Part shown: piece by piece, positions 12,064-23,244 of the stretch
Layout of the letters: each line of letters starts with the position of its first letter
How positions within the stretch are numbered: the stretch's first letter is position 1
Source of the DNA: Cheilinus undulatus
Taxonomy: Eukaryota > Chordata > Actinopteri > Labriformes > Labridae
Assembly (NCBI RefSeq): GCF_018320785.1
Contig: NC_054873.1
Location: forward strand, 20,798,196 to 20,862,195
Reading direction: 5' to 3'
Length of the DNA: 64,000 nt
Notes under the pieces: generated by a model
Database searches by the model: none
Told to the model about the DNA's origin: nothing
Seen by the model: only the letters and a program-made list of their open reading frames with translations
Made by a program: the position numbers and the translations under genes

Positions 12064-13502
12064 CAGTATCTTTAAAAAGTATTCACCCCCTTGAATATTT
12101 TACCCTTTTATTGATTTTATAAATCAGTCATAGTCAATATAATTTGGCTTTTTGGACCCAAAAAATGCCTTAAAAAACCCCTCTTTAATTTCTAAGTGAA
12201 ATCAGATTTCTACAAAAATAATAATATGTTAGGTAAGAAAAAAGTTCATATAAATTCACCCCCGATAAAGTGGCTGACCTAATTCAAGAGGTTAAAAAGC
12301 CAATTAGTGAAATGGGGATCAACTGAGTGCAGTGAATGTGTCAAAAGTGATTGTAGTATAAAAATACCTGTTTCTGGAGGATCCAGTCACTGGTAATCAG
12401 TATTTCTGGCTACCATTACACCATGAAGACAGAAGAACACTCCAAGCAACTCAGAGAAAAGGTTATTGAAAAGTATAAGTCAGGGGAAAAGAAAATTTCC
12501 AAGGCACTGAACATCCCCCAGAGTTCAGTTAAATCCATCATCAAGAAATGGAAGGAATATGACACGTGTAAATCTGCATAGGTCAGGCTGTCCTGACAAA
12601 CAGAGTGACCATGCAACGAGACTAGTGAGAGGGGCCTTCAAGACACCTATGACTACTCTGAAGGAGTTACAAACCTCAGCAGCTGAGATGCATACAACAA
12701 CTGCTGCCCAGGTTCTTCACAAGTCAAAACTTCATGGGAGAGTGGCAAAGAGAAAGCCACTGTTGCAGAGAACTCATCGAAAATCGACTAGAGTTCATCA
12801 AAAGGCATGTGGGAGACTCCATGATCAAGTGGGAGAAAATTCTTTGGTCTGATGAGACAAAAATGGTGCTTTTTGGCCATCAGACAAAATGCTGTTTGGC
12901 AGACACCAAACACTGCACATAACCACAAAACACACCATCCGCAGCATCATACTGTGGGGATGCTTATTCAGAGTGTAAGAGAATTACACATTTGGAGATT
13001 TATTTTCCAGTGACCCACATAAGAAGCCAGGGCTTCACAGAAATGACAAGTGAGTGTTCTGGAGTAGCTGAGTCAAAGCCCAGACCCTAATCCAATAGAG
13101 CCTTGGTTCCCAACCTGGGGTCCGGGACCCCCCAGGGGGGGCGCGAGGCTTTGTCTGCTCTAAGGCTGCCAAAAATAGGTTTGCAAATATTGACTAAAAC
13201 CATGATAAAGCAGCTATAAAGTAGTTCATACAGAGGTCTTTTGTTAAGAAAAGTATGCATGGACCTTTTTTAGGGTTTAATCAGTGGAACAATTAAAATC
13301 TATGTTGATTTTTGGCAGCAATGTGTCACTTTTTCTTCTCTGTTGGGTCCTAGGGGGGCTGATTACAGCCATACATGCATCTACTTTCATTTGCATCATC
13401 TTTTTTGTCAAAAAAAAGCCACATTATATTGACCATGATTGATGTGTAAAAACAATAAAAGGGTAAAACAATCAAGGGGGTGAATACTTTTTAAGGCACC
13501 TG
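12064..13502 (+). mobile_element. Tc1-like transposon copy A (defective), with nested insertion
   Basis: The ends are inverted copies of a TIR reading roughly AAAAAGTATTCACCCCCTTG, here 12064 onward and up to 13502, with TA at the left boundary. From 12423 the plus strand reads [20 protein letters not shown], then KISKALNIPQSSVKSIIKKW, the N-terminal helix-turn-helix of a Tc1 transposase. The frame then breaks repeatedly; pieces such as GDSMIKWEKILWSDETKMVL retain the first catalytic Asp (SDE). The C-terminal part is mostly missing and another repeat sits inside it. Two relatives occur in this window, at 41700-42916 and 56678-58912. Confidence 0.85.
13103..13357. mobile_element. hAT-like MITE nested in Tc1 copy A
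   Basis: Transposon copy A matches its relatives up to CCTAATCCAATAGAG and again from GATTACAGCC. Between these points lies foreign sequence beginning GGTTCCCAACCTGGGGTCCG, a typical hAT/Charlie-like terminus, with a related phrase GGGTCCTAGGGGG near the right end. Exact borders and target duplication could not be fixed. Confidence 0.5.
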
Positions 13503-14783
13503 TTTATGAAAAAAATGTTGACTAACATTTTTAGTCGGATGTTTGTCGACAAAATTAACTCTAAATTACATTAAAAACTAAATATCTATTTTTAAACAGA
13601 TAAAATGACAAATAATTCCCTTATCAAGATGTTTTTTGCTTATTTTCAGTTGTACTGTTTTTCTTTGGGTTATATCCTGCAACAGCATTATCAGACTGGC
13701 ATAAAGTTCATACAAGCCAAATCAGACTTGCTGACAGTATTCTATCTTGACTGACAGATAAGAAAAGCAGCATGCGTATTAATTTAAAAAGCCATTTGAG
13801 TTGGAAAATGTAAAATTAAAAGCTCAAATTTGCATAAGTACTCACCTGAATTAACCTGAAAGGCAGAATTGTACAAAGCTGTATAAAAATGTTGGATTGC
13901 TTCACCATTTGATCATCTCTTTTCTGTATTTATTTATGGGATTCTTTCACAATGTCTTATGTATTAATTTAATATTTAACACTGTAGGCGTCTGCAGAGG
14001 CTTGAATTTAGTTTTGAATTAATTTTCCTCCTACATTGAACATAAAGTGTGAAATTTTGTGTTTTTGTTATGAGGGATGTGGCAAAAACAGCAATCTTTT
14101 TTTGAATACTTTGACTTTTCTGAACATGAATCTTCTCTATAGAGGCAATTTATTATTCAAGCTGTTTGAATATATACAGTTTAGACTTAAACTACTGGTT
14201 GACTAAGGTAAGAGTTTTCCCCCATGTTTAGTTTCTACTTTAAATGATGAATTGATAGTTTCAGGATTAATCCTCATTAGAACAACTTACACACATGCAC
14301 AAAGCTCCTTAAGATGGGTCACATGTATCAACATAAAAAGCTGAGTTTTCCCACCAACTTTACTTGGAATTTTTTCCTGCCTGCTACCGTGCAAATTTTC
14401 TGTGTAGTCTGGGTGAGTCAATGTATGAACACCACAAAAAATACTCCGAAAAAATCCCCCTGAGGGAGATAGAGGGGTTGATGATTTTTTTCGTCACATG
14501 TCTAAAAGAGATCAGTGTAGTCATCATACTGGTAATAATCTGCTTCATACTACTTCTGCTTGTTGTGAGGTGCATGTGTGAACAACTGAAAGGAACATTT
14601 CAGGAAGTGCATCTATGAAAACCGCTGATGTCCCTTCTCCTTAAATCTCTCCAGTAGCCTCTTAATAAAGATAGAACAGTAAAATACTTAGCATTGAAAA
14701 GAGTGAATAAAAAGGGGTGGGCCATGTACTTAGTTTAGAATGATAACAGTAAAAAGACAGGCATCACTGACCCAAGAGTTCCT

Positions 14784-14789
14784 TTTAAT
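14784..14789 (-). terminator. Candidate pkm polyadenylation signal (ATTAAA)
   Basis: On the minus strand, ATTAAA occurs about 410 bases beyond the pkm stop codon. It is the common variant signal. No GU-rich element was verified, and other sites could be used. Confidence 0.35.
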
Positions 14790-15200
14790 AGATTCACTCC
14801 CAGTCATGTCAGATCACTTCTCAGATTTCAGTTCAGCATGAAACACGTGAGAAAACAACGATACATGGATCTGTCTCCCTGGACAATCAAAGAAAAAAAA
14901 CTAACCAATGACCAGACATGTACTTGAATTGAATTCAGCGTGCATGCAGAAGAAAAGTAAACTTCACTCTGTCATTTGATCAGTCAGCACAGACATGAAA
15001 GAGAAGGTTCCACTAAAAGGTTCCTAGTTCAGTCTTAGGCAGCAGAATTTAGACATTATATCAATAAATATGGATGACGGGAATTAGAAAGTTGCTGTCA
15101 GTGAAAGATAGTTTTGGAAGTCCTTTTAAGTAGCGGTGTGGTTTTGAGTTTCTTCTACAATAAGCAAAGGGGAATTGTTACTAATGTCCTCAGGTGATGT

Positions 15201-18200
15201 TCAAGGCACCAGCACGACTCTAACGGTGTTGGTGTAACCGGAACCTGGGCGCCAGCCGGTCACAACAAGAGCCACATCACCGGACTTGAAGAATTTGCGG
15301 TGCTTGCCTTTGGATAGAGAAAAGATAGGTGTTAAATAATATGAAGGTAATTAACAGTCAGTCAATCTTTATTTTTATAGCAATTTTCATACAAAGCAAT
15401 ATAGCACAAAGTGCTTTACGCACAAGCAGATACATACAAATACATGAGTTAAACAAAACTTCTGGCTAAAACGGTTATTTGGTGAAGTACTTTATAAGAA
15501 AAATTAACACGAAAAAGCTCGTAAACACTCACCAACTTCCAGGGCAAAGTTCACACGCAGGTCGACGTCCTCGGCCCAGACGTCGTTGGCAGCCTTGGTG
15601 TAGAGAATGGGGTACACGCCACGGTACAGGTGGGCCTGGCGGGCAGTCTGACCACAGCGGGTTACGGCAAGGATGGGGGCACGGGGCCTGTACCTTGACA
15701 GCATGTGAGCAGACCTGCAGATGACGAGTATAGATCAATTAAAAGCCCAACACTTATACACTGTCACATTTAAATGCCATTATGGCCTCGATACAACATA
15801 AATGCAGCTCAATGATGTCATCCACTAGTTTATGAGGAGGCATTTTTAAGCTCAACAGTGGCAGCTGCAATACAGAAAACATTGACTCTGCCAAGCTGTC
15901 AGTAAAAATAGAATGTCAAAACAGAATCAAAACTGATTATTACAAAAGACAATCAACCCCTGTGTAGTTTGATCTCTGATGGCCACTCTCACAGACCGTT
16001 CATCAGAGACAGCGTCTGTAGAATGGAAGTTTAACTAAAACTTTCAAAATAGAATCTGATTAAACTTCCATTTAGGATAAGGATTAAAGTAATGATTAGG
16101 ACACCAAAAGTTTCAAACCCGAGCTGAAAACCCCAATAACAGAATGTTTAATTAAGCTGAGTCAACAGTCTCCTTACAGGGGAAAAGCTTATCCTCCATG
16201 AAAACATTCTAACGCAGCAAGAGTAGCTTATGCAGCTGCATTAGCTGCGTAAGCTACATGGATAATGTAGCTATCTACCTAAGCCAACATTGCTACATTT
16301 ATTTCTGCTGTTTAAATTGATGTTTTAATATTGAATCTGATGGAGTTTCCTTGGCATTTGGAGCCAGCTTTAAGGGGAGATTTGACAATTTAGCTTACTT
16401 GCACATCTGCTTTTACTTCATTTTTCAACACTCACTTGCCATAGAGAAAATTATTTAGCAAGCTAAACACATGCAGCAGTGTCAACAATTTTTATTGTAA
16501 AGCACTGACTTTATGTTAGCTCTTTTTTACTCTCCTCTAACTCCAAAGGGCAATATCTTTCTTTATCCTTTTTTTTCACTTACATATGATTACAGAGACT
16601 AGTCAACTGGAATCCATTTATTCCTATGGGAATAAATCAGTGATAACTGACATGCCTGAAAAACTCCTTCCCGTTTTTATATTTTTACTTTTGTGATGGA
16701 TTTTGGAGAGGTCATATGACTGTGTGCCAGCTCGGCTGGCTAGCTAGCGTATTAGCCTCATATGTAATACAGTTAGATTAATCAATATGAAATTCAGCAT
16801 GATTTATCAGATGATATGATGTATAGTCAGATCATCTTGGTAGCTTAAAATATATTTATACATTTAAGTAAAAGTTAGAAGGCATACAAATAAACAGGTA
16901 CAAACATTTGGATGGCTGAATGGGTTAGCTTAGCTTAGCTTTTTGGCCATTCATACATCTTTTTGAATGAAAGATTTCTCAAAATATGCTACGTTCATGG
17001 CAGGCAAGCTTTCAATTTTTCTTCACATGCTGTCTTGTGTTTTAGTCTCTGTAATTCTCTGATCACATATTCTAACACACTAAATGGTGAAAAAAATCAT
17101 CCTCTCGCCATGGCTTCAGGCCCCCATTAAAGAAATGCATTTCCTTGCAATGGACACTAAGAGGCATCTTTTGTATAAATGGACATGGTTAATACTAAAG
17201 CTAAATACTTCTCTCTTTGTTGCTACAGTATATGTGTTAAGCTCCTGGCAGGTAGTGTACAGTGGATTTTAAGAGTTTCTGAGTTTTAACAGGTAAATTG
17301 ACATGATGAAAGCTGTAAAGAGGAGGCTCCATGAGCTGAGAGTTAAAGTGTCCAGTTCTTCAGAAGCCTTGAAATAGTAAAGAGATTGCACCTTCTTTCA
17401 CATACAGCACTCATGTAATCCATTCTCAATGTAAAAAGCATTAAAGTCATCATTATTAAGAAATCCATCCTGCATTACTCTGTATCATGAGTTGTGGGGA
17501 TGAACTCCCAAATGAAGAGCAATGATCAGGGAGTTAAAATTAACTTGTAAAATGTCAGGGTTCAGATCCTAAAGGTCAATAGAAGAGCCCAGGGTGTGAG
17601 TACCATAACAGTTGGCATACTTCATCAGATCTGAGGGCTTGTGTTAAAAAGGCAGTGGAGGTGGAGGGATAGAGAGATGGAAAAATGCACCAGTTTGCTG
17701 TTTGCTGACAATGGGTGCCAGCGAGAACATTATGACTCAGAATGCAGAGGAGATTTGCAGAAGAGATTTTTTTTTTCTCACCTTCCAGACTTGGTGAGCA
17801 CGATGATGGCGCTCGCACAGCATTTGAAGGAAGCTTCAACTGCACCAATAGCAATGGTCTCTGTGGGGTCACGGGTCAGATGGGAGGTGCGACGGAGCTC
17901 CTCAAACATCTGCCTGTGGAACATGGCAGCCTCTGCCTCACGGGCGATCTGAAGATTTGAAAGTAAAAATAACACTAGAGTCAAGCTGTAGTCACAAGGG
18001 TTTCTGCTGCAGAATTAGTTTGTATTATAAAGGACAGAACAAAGGTAAGTGAACCTCAGTACAGAGGTTTTCATACCTTTAAGCACACTGACACATGAAG
18101 CTAAACAACAGCGATGGCTGTGACGTCCAGGGATGTTGCTTTGCACTGCTGATCCTCAGACACATGCTGAGTGAGTAACATGATCACACTGTTAAAGCAC

Positions 18201-21200
18201 AATGCAAGACAACAAGGTGTTTGGTAGTAGATGGACAAGAGAAGAATGAGTGCAACAGGGACTGTTAGATAAAAACAATAAAGAGTTATGAAAAAACAGG
18301 ATGCTCTCATAATGGAACAGTTTGAGATATATATTTAATTAAAGGGTCTGTAGTGTCCAGCTTTCAAACAATTAGAAATTTTTGCATGATGATTCTCAGA
18401 ATTTCTGCAGTAATTGCAATATATCCCCTTTTTGATGCATTTTTAAACTACTTTGCATTTTACACTAATTTTGTTTCATTTTGGACTTCTGTTTTGTCTT
18501 AACCTGAGGGTAACGACGTCATGTTTGGATACAGATCTGATTTTATTTTATAAGAAAGTAAGGAACTTTGGGTAGATCAAAGATTATGATGTGAACTTCA
18601 ATCCATCCATTCATTTTCTATACTGCTTATCCCGCTGGGAGTCGCAGGGGGACTGGAGCCCATCCCAGCCATCCCAGCCATTGGGCTGTCTCTATATGTT
18701 GCATATCAAATTTACAGGTATGGTATGACATCTTAACTTATCAAATCTGATCTTGTCACATAGCACACTTTTTCTCATGATAGTTTAACTTTATATCATA
18801 TCTTACACTTTATCGTACCATAGTGTATTACATTTAAGCATAATATTTCAAATATTGTGGTATGGATTGGTACTGCATCATAACATAACTTATTATACTG
18901 TAGCCCATCTTATAATAGCAAAGAGCTTCTTATCATATTATAAGCTATCATATCCTGCATCATATTCCATCACAGTGAAATGCATCCTATTCAGCCTTAT
19001 AGTAAGGCACTGTATCTGATCATATTTAGTTAGTTTTAGATAACTATAATAGCCTAAATAAAGTCATATAGTAAATTAAACTTAATATATTCCTTTATAT
19101 GAGCAAAACAAGCAAAAACATTTGCATGCATTGTGCACAAAAATACTGAAAAAGACAAAACACTTAAAAGGATGTTACTAGACAAGGCTTGTCTTACCAT
19201 GTGCTGTGTGCGCACGGCCTCCAGAGGGTAGTCTCCCTTGGCGGTCTCACCACTCAGCATGATGCAGTCGTTGCCATCAAGCACGGCATTGGCGACATCA
19301 CTGGCCTCAGCGCGAGTGGGGCGGGGCTTCTTAGTCATGCTCTCCAGCATCTGTGAAGTACCAACAATACTTCTTGATAAACTCTTCTCTTAGGACATCA
19401 TAATATACAGTTATATAAAAAAAAATAGTTGTTTCAGTGATGTCACAGACCTGTGTAGCACAGATAATGGGCTTGCCAATCCTGGTGCATCTGCCAGTCA
19501 TCATCTTCTGGGCGATGAAGACCTTCTCTGTTGGGATTTCAATACCCAGGTCTCCACGGGCAACCATGATGCCATCACTGGCCTCCAGGATCTCATCAAA
19601 TCTATCAGACAAAAAAAAAAGTTAGATTATTTTTTCCCACGATTAATTACTGCACAGATTCTCAGAGTTCACCCACCTGCGCACACCCTCGTGGTTCTCC
19701 AGCTTGCTGATGATCTTGATGTCCTTCCCCTTCTCGCCCAGAACTTTCCTGACAGCTTGAACATCAGCAGCCTTACGAATGAAAGAGGCGAAGACCATGT
19801 CAACACCCTGCTCCACACCAAACTGCAGGTCCTTAATGTCCTTCTCAGACACAGCGGGCAGGTCGACGGCAGCTCCAGGCAGGTTAACACCCTTCTTGCT
19901 ACCCAGCATACCGCCGTTCTCAATCTCACACATCAGGTAGTCATTGCCTTAGGACACAAAATGAAAAGTAACCTCTTAATTTTGATTTTAAATCATCAGG
20001 AAAGATAAGCCAAATAGATACATTTCCTGTGCTCTTACCAACTTCCTTGACCTTCAGGGAAATCAGACCATCATCAATATAGACGTGACTTCCAGTCTGC
20101 ACAACCTTAGTGATGTTCTTGTAGTCGAGCCACAGAGTTTTTTCATCACACTTTTCCATCCACTGGTCATCGAGTGTGAGCTTGATGGTTTCACCCTTCT
20201 TGAGCTCAACCTCGGCAGTGCCGCTCTAAAAAATAAAAAAAAACACTGTGTAAATATTACTTACAATATTTTTTGTATGAATCAAAATAGCCTCTTTGGA
20301 GCTTTTCATTGTTATTAGCAAGAACTCACGCCCTTGATGAGACCAGTCCTGATTTCTGGTCCCTTGGTATCCAGAGCGATGGCCACTGGTCTGTAGTCAA
20401 CAGATCCTGGTGCAAAGCTCTCAGCTGCCTCACGGATATTCTTAATGGTCTCGGCGTGGTACTGTAGGATTTTGAAAGAAATGTCATCTATTTAAAAACC
20501 TTCATTATTTCCCCTCAGAGACAAAGATTAACTCTAAATGTCTCACATTTTTAAGCATCAGTCTAATGAGAGGTGGAAAAACTTGGTCCTATGGTCCCAC
20601 AAATAAGGCAGCCTTGGTTACATAACTAAATACAGCAGACCCAAATGACAGCTGCAACAAACTTTTATGACATTGATCAGTTTGTGGCCAGCTGCTAACA
20701 GAGAGGTGGCAAGAGTTTCTTTAACATTTGAATTTTCTCCTTTAAAGCAGGGTGATTAAAAATCAGTAAACACTACGTCTACTTGTACTGATCTAGTAAA
20801 TGCTTAACACACACAAAAACATGAACATGTTTTTAAAATAATCTGAAATATTCAAATCTGCAATACTTTTCTGGTCACAAATGAATGTTGTCTACTTATA
20901 CTGTTGCTGCTGGACAGACTCTCAAAAACAGCTATAAATAGCTGCTCTGACCACTGACATCTCAATAACATAGGGGTTACATCTATTTTGGACTGCACGT
21001 AACAAATCATGAACTGCCTTGTTGTGATTTTCTCAAGTTTTGACTGACAATTCTATCTTTTTTGCTATGATAAACCTGCCCTTTAGCCGTGCTGTACTAC
21101 ACAGACAAGTCAATAGACCAGTCATTGGAAATAAGCAGCACTGCTTTAACCTTTGCAGCTCCTCTGGGTGTTTTCACTTGGACTAATGATAGATTTGACG

Positions 21201-21835
21201 GCTCATCCACTCAGGTGGCAGCGTAAAAGGTATGAGGCATGACTTTTAAACGGGACAGGTCATCAGTATAGTGTGGAGGTTCAGCAGATCACAAGCAACA
21301 ACAGGGACATGGCTCTGAGGGGGCGAGCACAAGCTTATAGATCAGATTACAGGCACAGACAGTCACAAGTGTAATGTCACGCCGATAGCTGCGGCTGTAA
21401 AGGGTACATTTGTACTGAGTCATTTGAAGAGGGTGAGGAAGCTCCTGCTGTGCTGCACTGTCAGGGTTCAGACTCTTGACTTACTTCATGTGTGCCATGA
21501 GAGAAGTTCATTCTTGCAATGTTCATTCCAGACTTGATCATTTCCTTGGCCATGTCCACAGACCGGGAGGCAGGTCCTACATAGAGACAGGCAAATAATA
21601 GTGAGGGCTAAACTTAAGGGGGGTAATGTAATATTCAAGAGTATGAAAAGGGATGAATTCACTGGGTTTGTTAATAAGTCTGACCGATCGTGCAGATGAT
21701 GCCAGTGTTGCGAGACACAGCAGGTTCAGAGTCGATGTCCAGCAGACACATATGCTCAATGAACGTGTCAGCCATAGCAGCATGCATCTGCTGCGTATGG
21801 ATGATGGAGGAGCCCATATCCTTTGTCTTTGACAT
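15201..21835 (-). CDS. pkm: Pyruvate kinase, muscle type (PKM), complete
   Basis: This cytosolic glycolytic enzyme converts phosphoenolpyruvate and ADP to pyruvate and ATP and works as a tetramer. Coding exons in transcription order: 21835-21685, 21576-21485, 20461-20330, 20225-20039, 19947-19677, 19601-19451, 19350-19198, 17948-17782, 15714-15533, 15307-15201. All junctions are GT-AG, frames close exactly, and the product is 530 aa (human 531). Landmarks: [15 protein letters not shown] near residue 45, [14 protein letters not shown] near 112-125, the catalytic [29 protein letters not shown], and C-terminal [20 protein letters not shown]. The 167-bp exon (residues 380-435) corresponds to the mutually exclusive M1/M2 exon of mammals; only one such exon is visible, with M1-like [10 protein letters not shown] and M2-like [17 protein letters not shown]. 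Lys in TKSGR is the M2-type residue linked to fructose-1,6-bisphosphate control. Fish often keep two pkm paralogues; I cannot tell which this is. Confidence 0.97.
15355..15425. repeat. Short interspersed repeat tail in pkm intron
   Basis: CAATCTTTATTTTTATAGCA ... AAAGTGCTTTACG resembles a short repeat motif very common in teleost introns (TTTATTTATATAGC...GTGCTTTAC). It is too short to assign a family. Confidence 0.35.
15715..17781 (-). other. pkm intron with a dispersed-repeat copy
   Basis: This intron of about 2.1 kb holds a copy of the sequence also found inside the hAT-like element at 27759-28765 (shared segment about 15990-16290), including AGCTA-rich text. I searched it for a second copy of the alternative PKM exon on the minus strand and saw none. 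Nothing else is recognisable. Confidence 0.7.
15990..16290. repeat. Degenerate copy of the hAT-like repeat seen at 27.8-28.8 kb
   Basis: Segments such as CTGATTAAACTTCCATTTAG, ATTAGGACACCAAAAG and GCTGCGTAAGCTACATGG line up in the same order with GAATTAAACTTCTGGTTAGG, GTTAGGATACCAAAAG and GCTGCGTAAGCTATGTAG inside 28150-28380. Termini are not visible here, so this copy looks older or truncated. Confidence 0.6.
18600..18685. repeat. Common fish repeat tail (CCATTTTCTATACYGCTTATCC type)
   Basis: The phrases CATTTTCTATACTGCTTATC and CAGGGGGACTGGAGCCCATC are typical of a very abundant teleost interspersed or minisatellite unit. It is immediately followed by a long AT-rich stretch with degenerate TATCATA-like text up to about 19030. 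This whole area is pkm intron. Confidence 0.5.
20462..21484 (-). other. pkm intron without recognised features
   Basis: About 1.0 kb between the 132-bp and 92-bp coding exons. I see no repeat, RNA gene or alternative exon that I can support. Confidence 0.6.
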
Positions 21836-23180
21836 GACTGGTTCTGAAAATGCAGGAAACTTCCTGTGGAGAAAAGAAAAGGAGAAGAGGGTGATGATCA
21901 ACAAGATTTTTCATTGAACTGTTGTCGAAATCATGACAAAAACGCTCCCTGAATCTTGACATTAAAATCTTGTCATGAAAACTGTATAAAAAATATAAAT
22001 TATGAGCTAAAAGTCTTACAAAGTTTGAATATGGTCCCATCAATCATGTCAATGGAAAATGGATACTCATAGTCAGGTGTGACCTCTCCGTGGATTAATT
22101 TAAGCCTGCACCAGTGGTGAAAGTGACTGTGCAAGCTGACCGAATGGCCAGTTCAAAAGAGCAACAATGGCAGTATGTGCCCGCCTGGCTGCATAATCCC
22201 ACATTCCAGCCAGAGTTTGTGCAGCTGAAGAAGAGGAGCGGCACACTTTAAACTAGTGGCTGCAGGTTGTTCACACAAGAATAACTCCTTAAAACATGCA
22301 ACGTATGCTGCCTGTGCGTGGAGCAATGACTGCTGAGAATCCAAACAATGTTCATTACCAGGAAAGCAGAAATCTTAGGATTTGATTACAGTCTGCTGTA
22401 GTGTAGGTATGCAGCTGGTGTGTTGTGTGTTGTGAGAGAATGCATGGAAACATAAAGTGCATGTACCGAGCACATCTCTGCTGTAGCATTTACCAAAGAT
22501 AACATGGTCAGCTGAATGTATGTACAGCATAGACAGCAGAAACTTATCAGAAAACTCAAAATATAGCTATAATATGCAGCATCTTTCATCAATTTTGCAG
22601 ATATTTCTGCGAAATGCTGTCCACAAAGGCTCCTTTACATCAGAGACTTCACGCATAATGCTGCAATTTATCCCATTATTTTCATTTTTAAGCTACAAAA
22701 GCTGAGGACATATTGGCATCATAATTTATTTCTCCTACAAGGTGGATATGCACAAAAAGCAGAGCAAATATGCAGAATTACAAAATGCAGACAATGGTTA
22801 AAAGATCTGTGAATTAACTAGTTGGTTAGAGAAATACAGCTAGCATGTAGGCCTAGTTAGTTTAAAAGGCATTTTATTCGAAGTACATGAAGGCTGTTGA
22901 AATCCCTCCTTATATTATAAATGACAAGAAGTAGATTAAGATAAAAGCAAATTTATGTATTTAAATATGAACTGTCAGTAACTACACAAAATGTATGGAC
23001 AAAGACGAATTAAGAAGCATTTAAAAGTAGGGCTGACGTTTTTCTAAGTTTGTTCAGTGGCTTTTTACCTTTTTAAAACATACCGAGAAGTATGCTTTAA
23101 ATACATATTCTACCTCAAACTAATAGAAAATTCCTCTTTCTTAGTTTGTCTCTAAGCTAAGTCTGCCAGCTGTTACTCAC

Positions 23181-23244
23181 CTACTGGGTGAACTTTGCAG
23201 GGACCAAGACGCCACTGCTCTCAGCTCAAGTGACAGTTTTTATC
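23181..23244 (-). promoter_or_regulatory. Probable pkm core promoter and 5' non-coding exon
   Basis: On the minus strand a TATA-like GATAAAAAC occupies 23244-23236. A good splice donor (CAGTAG|gtgag) follows at 23181, so transcription probably starts near 23.21 kb and gives a short untranslated first exon. That exon would join the acceptor at 21844, eight bases before the ATG at 21835-21833. The start site is inferred; there is no transcript evidence here. Confidence 0.45.

Larger units (their letters stand above)
9316..14783. other. hcn4 3' UTR and intergenic region to pkm
   Basis: The region begins with hcn4 3' UTR, including a candidate AATAAA at 9483-9488. A GC-richer block at about 10500-10760 is not coding in any frame I can support and might be UTR or a conserved element. 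A possible SINE remnant lies at about 11365-11500 and a 1.4-kb Tc1-like copy at 12064-13502. A small hydrophobic reading frame at 14364-14618 was judged spurious. No other host gene is visible. Confidence 0.6.

Noticed and set aside
14364-14618. An 84-codon frame with a strongly hydrophobic segment (VVIILVIICFILLLLVV)
   Set aside because: No homologue recognised, no promoter or splice context, and it lies in AT-rich intergenic DNA where hydrophobic frames arise by chance.
15715-19197. A second mutually exclusive PKM exon
   Set aside because: I scanned both introns flanking the 167-bp exon on the minus strand for IAREAEAA-like and VLTxSGR-like coding and saw none, though a sensitive alignment could still find a decayed copy.
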